From Linum tenue (Eukaryota; Streptophyta; Magnoliopsida; Malpighiales; Linaceae): a stretch of 64,000 nucleotides of DNA. The DNA lies in assembly GCA_946122785.1 (NCBI GenBank), contig CAMGYJ010000002.1, forward strand, positions 63,079,703 to 63,143,702. Reading direction: 5' to 3'. The notes under the pieces are model-generated. The model worked only from the letters and a program-made list of their open reading frames with translations, had not been told where the DNA came from and made no database searches. Positions 56,307 to 64,000 of this stretch are shown piece after piece; the first letter of the stretch is position 1; each line of letters starts with the position of its first letter. The translations under genes were made by a program, and so were the position numbers.

Positions 56307-59075
56307 ATGACGTCGGAGGCAGACTCACCATTGACGTCGGAGGGAGTCCTAGTATTGACGTCGGAGGGAGTCCAAGAAAACGCTGGTGCCGGAACAAGTC
56401 ACACCACCCAGGAAGATAATGTCGCCGATCTCTTATTGCTACAGCCTGAAGATATTAAAAAAATGAAGTTCGATGATACAGAAGAAGCCTATGATTTCTA
56501 CATGGACTACGGGTTAGTCAAAGGCTTCGACATCAGAAAATCAGACATTGGTCGTGATAAGAACAAAGTTATGATATGGCGTGACTATGTATGCTCTGGC
56601 GAGGGAAAGAGGCGCATGAAGAGCACAGAACGAAAGAGAGAAGCAAGAGGGGAGACCAGATTTAACTGCAGAGCCAAGATGCGTGTTAAACAACACAATG
56701 TCGATGGGAAGTGGTACGTGCACCAGTTTGATGATGTACACACACATGAAACGATCCCGAGAGAATATAGACACTACATGAAAGGGAAACGTCGTATGAG
56801 TGATGCAGTCAAAGCAGCGATAAATTTTAGAAGAGCTGCAGGTATGAAAACTTCTCAAATTGTGAATCTGGCCGTATCAGAAGCAGGAGGCTACGACAAT
56901 TTGGGGTACACGAGGAAGGATGCATATAATTATGTGGACAAAGAGAGGAAAGAACAAATCAGTGAAGGTGATGCCGCAACAGCCCTAGCCTACCTGCAAG
57001 CTAAATGCACCGCGGACGAGCATTTCGTTATTGAACTAAAGAAGGATGACGACGACCGGCTTATTAACATTTTCTGGGCCGATAGTATTTCTGTTGCTGA
57101 TTATGCATGCTTTGGTGAATTACTGTCATTCGATGCTACTTACAAAAGGAACATTTACCAGATGCCTCTCGTGATTTTTTCAGGTACTTTTCCTTCACAC
57201 ATAGAATTATCCCGAGCATGCTAAAATAACCCTAGAAGTTTGCATAATCTAACTTTGTTTGAACTTTTTAAGGTGTCAACCACCATTCGCAAACTTGCGT
57301 ATTTGCATGTGCTTTCTTGGCTAACGAGAGAGAGGACAATTATATTTGGGTGTTGGGAGCTTTGAAGAGAAGGCTAGGCGGTGTAGATCCCAAGACTGTT
57401 ATTACAGATGGGGATAGAGCAATGCGTAATGCTATTCAGAAAGTATTTCCCGATGCAACACATCGTCTATGTTCCTGGCATATAGACAAGACTATAACCA
57501 GAAATGTGAAGAATCATCCAACTTTTTTGCCCCGATGGAAGCATTTTGTGTCAGCTGACTGGGAACCTTCAGAATTCGAAGAAAAGTGGAAAACAGTGGT
57601 TGAAGAATGCTCCCTTCAGCACAACAATTGGGTCTCCAATTTATTTGACCAAAGACATGAATGGGGGTATGCATATTTGCGTTCGAAGTTCTTCGCAGGC
57701 TTGAGTACAACATCAAGATGTGAAGGACTGAACTCTCAACTTGCCAACTATATCGAGAAGGATAAAAATCTCCTTGAGTTCTTTATTCACTTTGATCGTT
57801 GGACTAGGGATATGAGGGAGAATGAGCGTCATGCTGATTTTGAATCCATTCATCGAGAACGAACCATCACAAGCAATGTCTTAGTCTCACTTCAGAAGAG
57901 TGGAGCGGCGTTTTTCACAAAGAACGCATTCTTCTTATTCAGAGACGAGGTTGAAAAGTCGGCATGTTGCATAAGGTTGGAGACAGAGCGATCGGAAATT
58001 GAGCATGTGTACAAGGTCAAGGTGTCTGGCATGGCTAAGGTATTTCAAGTCACGTACGCAGTTGAACCCTTTGCAATGGAATGTAGTTGTAATCACTACA
58101 ATTATATGGGAATACCATGTCGTCATATGATTTTTGTACTGAAAGAAGAGAGCATACTGGAACTTCCTGAAGGCCTAGTACGTCGAAGATGGTCAAAGAA
58201 GCCGAAGACACTAGAGAGCTTGGACGAACCGGGCAGACTAGATGAATCGCAACTTTTCGCATTGAGGTTTGCCATGACTATCACTTTTAATTTATATTTT
58301 TTTAGTATTGGTTCGAAGCTAGGTGAACATTAATTTTACTCACTTTGTATAAAATCTTGTGTCAATCAGGTATGGTACTATTCAACAACACAGCTTACAA
58401 CTAATGTTAAAAGGGGCAAAATCTAGTGAGTGCTTCAAGATTGCTCGTGAGGGAATTCAATCATTATGTGAACAGTTGGACATGGTGGACACTGGCAACG
58501 TGGACATACCCGGCATTAATAGGCCGAAGGCGAATGAAATTTTGTTGGATCCATTACAAGTCAAAGCTAAAGGTTCGGGGGCTAAAAAATCTAAACGGAA
58601 GAAAGGAGAACCACGACAGTGTAGCAATTGCCAGGAATTTGGCCACTATAGGACCCGATGCCCACATCCTGTTGGCTATGTGAAGCCAACCTCAAACGGT
58701 GATGCCCCGAATGATGGTGTTTCGGAAGAAGGTGGCGGTGGCGATGACAACGATGTTGATCCTCCAACCACTCAAGATCAGTCGGAAACAGTACAGAAGA
58801 GAAGGCAAAAGCATTGCCGTAAGTGCGGTTCTACCAATCATAATGCAAGAACATGTACTGGGTCAGGAAATGACGATGATGAAAATGACGATGATGAAAA
58901 TGACGATGACGACGATTATGAGCAACCTAGGGTAAGAATAAGATATAATTGTTCGTGTATACACAATGCAGTTACATCCAATATTTGTGTACGTCTAAAA
59001 TCGTCGTTATCGATTTTGCAGAAGAGGCCTGTTACAAGAAGTAGCAAACTAAGGATTGTTGAAAACTTGGAGTGA
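56307..59075 (+). CDS. FAR1/MULE-type transposase (or FRS-like derivative), 4 exons, intact
   Basis: Exons 56307-57183, 57273-58266, 58370-58931 and 59022-59075; all junctions are canonical and in frame, 828 aa. The ATG at 56307 is preceded in frame only by a GTG. Three copies of a GACGTCGGAGG unit encode TSEG repeats near the start. Domains: FAR1 DNA-binding region about residues 55-150 (FDDTEEAYDFYMDYGLVKGF, RFNCRAKMRVK, HTHETIP). The MULE DDE core follows: Asp in LLSFDATYKRN, Asp in VITDGDRAMRNA, a C-x2-W-H motif (RLCSWHI), and Glu in TSRCEGLNSQL. A SWIM finger is at about 560-580 (CSCNHYNYMGIPCRHM). Two zinc knuckles (CSNCQEFGHYRTRC and CRKCGSTNHNARTC) and an acidic Asp/Asn tract complete it. 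No inverted ends were found, so whether it is a mobile MULE or a domesticated FAR1-related gene is open; the adjacent ULP-like gene favours a MULE. Confidence 0.9.
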
Positions 59076-59094
59076 AGATGGACGTCCTTATCCT

Positions 59095-60501
59095 ATTCGG
59101 ATTAGGACTAATGGACTATGTGAAGACTGCCAGTATCAGCTTGAAGCGGCGTCGTTTGATTTATAAGAAGACTGTTGCCATCTGCGGTGTCGTTTTACTT
59201 GTGTGTCATTTTAACGGTGTGTCTCTTTGGTTTATAAGAAGACTACTGCCTGCTACGGTGTCGTTTTATTTAGTTCGGATGGATTTGATTGAATTCGACC
59301 TGGAGGTTTTTCCCTAAAAATATATCATGTGCAACATTTCAGTTGAATTATTTTTCTCACTCGTTTTTTTTTATTGAATTATTAGATCGGATTTTTTACT
59401 TGTTTATAAATTTACTTACTTTTGGCCACTAAAATTATGACATGTAATTTGGGCATGTAATTTGGGCGCCGACAGAGGACTTCTGAAAATGGAGGCAGTA
59501 ATCAAGAAATAAAATACAGTATGTTTATTTAGTGAAATATCCCTCACCAATATATTATTAAGATCTCAAACACTAATAAAAGTACAAATCTTGAAAAACA
59601 AAACAATTTACTTTCCCTCCTCCCACTTTTATACTATACATATGGCAACTTTTCCCTCTTGTATATATTTTGGGAGCATGATCAACAAGTACGCGTCAAT
59701 GTCGCACAAAAGAACCATCATATGACGTAGGGTTCCACAACACCTATTATGGAATCGCAACAACATATGATGATTCTTCAGGCGATATTGAAACGGCGAC
59801 TTATTGTCATTGCTCCCCTCCCTGCCTCTAACAAAGACCCTGCATGGAGAGAAAAGGAGAAACAATACAACGAAGGATTTAGTTTAACAGTCATAACAAT
59901 TACATAACTAAAGGAACTGAGATCTAAAATAATACGCAGTCTCATCTTTACCACTGCACCCGAAAATAAAGCATGGACAGGAGGACGAAGAGGCGGATGG
60001 GGATGATTTTCGGGGTTGATAAGATGGGAGAAAGGGGTCTTTTCAGGGATTTGAGAGGAGGAACGGACAACAGCAGGAGATGAGTGCCTCTTGGGTTTCG
60101 GAGCATGGTCTCTCCCTCTCTGATTAAAGAATTTATAAATGAGCTCATAAATTTACTTTGCCTTTCCAGCCCTTCCCATTTACTGAAAATCACACTCCCT
60201 ACCGCTGCCTCGGCCTTGGTAACGTCAGCACTGGTTAGGGGCAAATGCGACTTTCCGAAAACGGCCATATCTGATTGGGTGACACGCCGCGGTTAGGATT
60301 GAAGCTCTTTCACCATCGGATTAAACGAAAATTTAGGAATTGACGGCGGGAGATGGGGATGTGCTTTTAGACTGGCTTTGTAGATTAAATAACCTTTTCG
60401 TTTACCAAAATTAATCTACAGATTTGGTACATGTAATTGTAACCCTAAACCCTAAACCCTAAACCCTAAACCCTAAACCCTAAACCCTAAACCCTAAACC
60501 C
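59095..60501. repeat. segmental duplication, copy 1
   Basis: Blocks that recur in the same order in the next 2.5 kb: TTTATAAGAAGACTGTTGCC with GCGGTGTCGTTTTA (59160-59275, itself doubled), ATCATGTGCAACATTTCAGT (near 59324), and the long block 59629-60300 (CATATGGCAACTTT to GATTGGGTGACACGC). A CCCTAAA array ends the copy. The minus strand has a 106-residue ATG frame (59948-60268, MAVFGKSHLPLTSADVTKAE...) that I do not recognise. Confidence 0.75.
60443..60501. repeat. interstitial telomere-type repeat, about 8 x CCCTAAA
   Basis: Eight uninterrupted CCCTAAA units plus CCC, the plant telomere motif. Confidence 0.95.
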
Positions 60502-60778
60502 GAACCAATCAATACCATATACTCTACAACAATAACACCTTAGAGCATCTCCATCCCATTGCTAAACCAACCTTTAGCAATTGGCAATGCCAAACCCTAA
60601 TACACGAACCAATCAATAACATATACACTAAACCATCAACACCTTACATAATTCGAATAAAACAACGACAAAAAACAAGTTGAGAGATGCACTCAAATTA
60701 ATATAATACACTCACCAATTAATATTGAATTGCAACGAAAATTAAGTAGGACCCATGGTCACAATTGATATATAGTAC

Positions 60779-61108
60779 TTGGGTCGTTTGGAGGTTGAGA
60801 TTTGAAGTGAGGTATTTAGCAAATACATGTAATGATAAGATGAAGTCGTTTTTTTGGTTCACTTTGAGTTAGAATACATGCATTACCTTTTTGTTGGGCC
60901 CACCAACAATCACTCAAAATGAATGATTATAAATCTCTACTAAAAGGTGAGATTGTTAATGAAGGATTGTCTACCCTACTTTTTGTTTCATCGTTGCCCT
61001 TCCAAACAAAGTATTTTCCTAATACATGCATTGAATCAATACATCAAATGATAATACACTAATTGGCCTAATACATCAATTTGAAGAATCACAACTTCCA
61101 AACGATTA
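60779..61108. mobile_element. possible Harbinger-like MITE, about 330 bp
   Basis: GGGTCGTTTGGAGGTTGAGA at the left and the inverse of AATCGTTTGGAAGTTGTGAT at the right form eroded inverted ends. A further inverse GGGTCGTTTGGA end lies at 61487-61498. No matching target duplication, so the limits are uncertain. Confidence 0.4.
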
Positions 61109-61710
61109 AAGTTGCTAAAGTGGCATTTGGGACCATATATTTGCTCGGTGTTGGAAACTTGAACTGAAACTGGAAGTCCTCCTATGCCGAGTCGTTTGGT
61201 ATATAAGAAGACTGTTGGCTCTTGCGGTGTCGTTTTATTTATGCACTCATTATGGTCACTTGATGGCAATTTGTAAGCACTTGATGGTAATTGAGAATAC
61301 TACACCTCCCCCTAGTAATTTGACATTACCACGTTTTCTTACTTCTTTTTCCAAATTCCATACCATCAATTCTCACAAACTAAACCTTATCCAAACGTGA
61401 GTTTTTTTTTCAATTTCCACAAGTCAATTCCTTGGTTTTGTAAAACATTGAAATTCAGACAAATTTCAACGTTTTAAAATTTCCACATCCAAACGACCCT
61501 AAATAAATCATGTGCAACATTTCAGTTGAATACTCTTGAGAACTAGTTTTTTTTATTCAATTATTACATCGTATTTTTTGCACTAATTTTGAGCACTCAT
61601 TAAATGTGTAGAGCATGTGGCTACAGAGGAGCAGAGTTCGAAATCCGGCAAAAAATCCGGTTGGCCCAATCGTAAAGACTTCTAAAAATGGAGTCAGTAG
61701 TCAACAAATA

Positions 61711-61914
61711 AAGTACAGTATTTTTATTGGGACTGTAGGATTCCCTCCAGATTTTAGAAGATCTCAAACGCTAAAGTACAAGGTACAGTATTTTTATTGG
61801 GAGTGTAGGATCCCCTGCAGATTTAGAAGATCTCAAACGCTAATAGTACAAAGTACAGTATTTTTATTGGGAGTGGAGGATCCCTCGCATATTTAGAAGA
61901 TCTCAAACACTTTT
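61711..61914. repeat. three tandem copies of a 70-bp unit
   Basis: Units begin A(A/G)GTACAGTATTTTTATTGG at 61711, 61781 and 61851, each ending in TTTAGAAGATCTCAAACRC. The corresponding place in copy 1 of the segmental duplication (about 59515-59575) has a single unit, so the array grew after the duplication or shrank in copy 1. Confidence 0.88.
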
Positions 61915-62815
61915 GGAAGCCGCCATGGAAGCGAAGAGAGAAGCAGAAGAAAAAATCACAAAACAGTATACAAACATAAACAAATGTTACATAGAGTCGA
62001 ACAAAAACAAAAAGCTGTACTTTCCCTAACTATTTTATCCTATTATACATATGGCAACTTTCCTATCTTGTATACATTTTGGGAGCATGATCAACAAGTA
62101 CGCGTCAATATGGCACAGAAGAATCACCACATGAAGTAGGGTTCCACAACACCTATTATGGAATCGCAACAACATGTGATGATTCTTCTGGCTATATTCA
62201 GACGGCGACTTATTGTCATTGCTCCCCTCCCTGCCTCTAACAAAGACCCTGCATGGAGAGAAAAGGAGAAACAATACAACGAAGGATTTAGTTTAACAGT
62301 CACGATCTAACAATGACATAATGAAAGGAAATGAGATCTAAAATAATACGCAGTCTCATCATTACCACTGCACCCGAAAATAAAGCATGGGATAGGAGGA
62401 CGAGAGGCGGATGGAGTTGATTTTCGGGGTTTCATATTGAGAAGATGGAAGAAAGGGTTCTTTTCAGGGATTGAGAGGAGGAGGAACGAATTTAAAGATT
62501 GACTCGTAATTACTTTTACTTTTCCCTCCCTTCACATTTACTGAAAATTACAGTCCCTACCACTGCCTCGGCCTTGGTAACGCCAGCATTGGTTATGGGC
62601 AAAAGCGACTTTCCGAATTCGGCAATATCTGATTGGGTGACACGCACGCGACGAGGATCGAAGGTATTTCACCATCGGATCAAGGGAAAAGTTTAGGAAT
62701 TGACGGTGGGAAATGGGGATGTACTTTTTTAAATAGTCTGAATTTGTAGATTAACTAACTTTTTCGTTTACCAACATTACTCTATTGATCTGGTTTATGT
62801 TATTCTAACTTGAAA

Positions 62816-62858
62816 CCCTAAACCCTAAACCCTAAACCCTAAACCCTAAACCCTAAAC
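62816..62858. repeat. interstitial telomere-type repeat, about 6 x CCCTAAA
   Basis: Six CCCTAAA units at the end of duplication copy 2, matching the array at 60443-60501. Confidence 0.95.
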
Positions 62859-64000
62859 CAAACCCTAATACACGAACCAATCAATATCATATACTCTACA
62901 ACAATAAGAACACCTTATAGGCTTATACCGTAACCAATCAATAACATATATACTTTAAACCATCAACACCTTGCTCCTCCCTTATACGTCCATCACCTTC
63001 AAGACCTTATACTGTATACCAACAACACCTTCTTCTATCTCCATCCCCAACTTTCAATTTATAATAAGTGTTTCCTTTGAAATATAAAATGGAACCCACC
63101 TTGGCAATTACTAGCATAATGTAGGGATGTAGATGAATAGAAATTGTTAAGTGATGAATTGCTAAAATTGATGATGTGGCGGTAGGGACCTCGTTTAGAA
63201 ATTGTTGTTCAATTTTAGGGATGAAGATGATCAATACACTAACCCAATACCATATACTCTAAACCATCAAAACCTTATACAATATCTTATTTTAGGGATG
63301 GAGATGATCAATACACTAACCCAATACCATGTACTCTAAACCATCAACACCTTATACAATATCGTATACCTAGACGCTGATAAATTAAAATTATAACTTG
63401 CTTTTCAAAACATAAATTAAAAATTGATACCTCACTAAGTATCGAACCACAAACCTCTACTTTATTGACTAAGCAAATAAGAGACAATTAACCAATTAAG
63501 CTACATCACATTGATGACCATCTTGCATAATTTCTCTTTCTTATTGAGTGAAGGGTTAAAATGATCGATAAATATATCACAGGGGATTGTTTCAACTTCG
63601 GCGGGGACTGAGAGAGTGGAAAAGGGGTAATTATTCTACCAAAACAGAAAAGAAAAGGGGGAATTAATGAAGAGTTAAATTGGACGGATTGTCTTTACCA
63701 CGCCACTACAAAATCATTCGGAGCAAAAACACGCAGGTTCAAATCAAACAATAAATTATCAGCATTTATAAGCAGATATACAGCATTTATAAGCAGATAT
63801 AACGAATTATGTCTTAGTAATAAGGCATGATCAGCATTTATAAGCAAATATAAAGAAAATATATAATCGAGAAAAAATAAGACAACACCTACCCTCACCC
63901 TTTAACCAATCGATACCATATGCTCTAAACCATCAACACCTTATAACCTACCCATATACCATATACTCTATACCATCAACAACCTAATACCCTAAGCAGT
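62859..64000. repeat. AT-rich DNA with dispersed 40-60-bp repeats
   Basis: A motif of the form AACCAATCAATACCATATAC followed by TCTAAACCATCAACACCTTA recurs at about 62876, 62933, 63240, 63309, 63904 and 63955, as well as at 60503 and 60605. A TTTAGGGATG.AGATGATCAA segment occurs at about 63217 and 63291. CAGCATTTATAAGCAGATAT occurs at 63760, 63781 and, diverged, 63832. No gene recognised. Confidence 0.6.

Larger units (their letters stand above)
61160..62858. repeat. segmental duplication, copy 2
   Basis: Repeats the blocks of copy 1: TATAAGAAGACTGTTGGCTC near 61202, ATCATGTGCAACATTTCAGT near 61508, and the long block 62035-62650. It ends again in a CCCTAAA array. The ATG of the frame seen in copy 1 is lost here (CAT changed to CAA near 62624). 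Extra sequence, including a 70-bp triple repeat, makes it longer than copy 1. Confidence 0.75.

Noticed and set aside
59948..60268. 106-residue frame in the duplicated segment as a real gene
   Set aside because: Not recognised, and the second copy has lost the ATG and gained stops; left as a note in the duplication entry.
52216..61160. Inverted ends and target duplication for the transposase/ULP-like unit
   Set aside because: I compared both flanks by eye and found no convincing inverted pair, so no element borders are claimed.
60779..61499. A single 720-bp Harbinger MITE bounded by GGGTCGTTTGGA ends
   Set aside because: The flanking trinucleotides differ (CTT and TAA) and an extra inverted end lies at about 61100, so the borders cannot be trusted.

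Overview
The window looks like nuclear DNA of a flowering plant, most likely a eudicot. Reasons: plant-type multi-exon genes with GT/AG introns, plant telomere-type CCCTAAA arrays, a decayed plastid tRNA insertion, and transposon families typical of plants. No species can be named from the sequence alone. Only a minor part is host gene; most is nested or decayed transposable elements.

Layout. 1-3.1 kb: AT-rich, with one small unrecognised gene (minus) and one transposon end. 3.1-13.5 kb: a three-level nest. A truncated LINE is split by an 8.56-kb CACTA element (3-bp duplication GTT), which itself holds a complete 4.0-kb PIF/Harbinger element (duplication TTA) with an intact DDE transposase and a divergent Myb/SANT gene. 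14.2-17.1 kb: a four-exon prohibitin gene (minus). 18.1-21.4 kb: a 5'-truncated, frameshifted LINE. 22-26 kb: a hAT-like MITE, then a decayed MULE with a nonsense-mutated GRF zinc-finger gene. 27.4-28.2 kb: a fasciclin-like arabinogalactan gene. 31.4-32.6 kb and 48.3-50.0 kb: two O-methyltransferase genes, same strand, same intron position, identical final-exon length. They are separated by hAT and Harbinger insertions, a ricesleeper-type hAT pseudogene, a proline-rich conserved plant gene (42.5 kb) and a plastid-derived segment (47.6 kb). 50.2-52.2 kb: foldback elements and another hAT-like element.

53.9-59.1 kb: the most striking unit. An intact 828-residue FAR1/MULE-type transposase is divergently paired with a nine-exon ULP1/C48-protease-like gene. 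All exon junctions of the latter stay in frame, but the expected catalytic Cys codon reads Ser. 59.1-64 kb: a duplicated segment, each copy ending in an interstitial telomere-repeat array, followed by AT-rich dispersed repeats.

How things work together. The two O-methyltransferases form a dispersed duplicate pair that probably methylates phenolic metabolites. Prohibitin (mitochondrial scaffold) and the fasciclin protein (cell wall) are unrelated single genes. The transposase/SANT pair and the transposase/ULP-like pair are each two-gene transposon cassettes sharing a divergent promoter region. At least seven loci carry hAT-like insertions with 8-bp duplications, several sharing TIRs of the TAGGGATGGCAAT type and interiors of degenerate short tandem repeats. 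All homology calls rest on motif recognition by eye; no database search was run.
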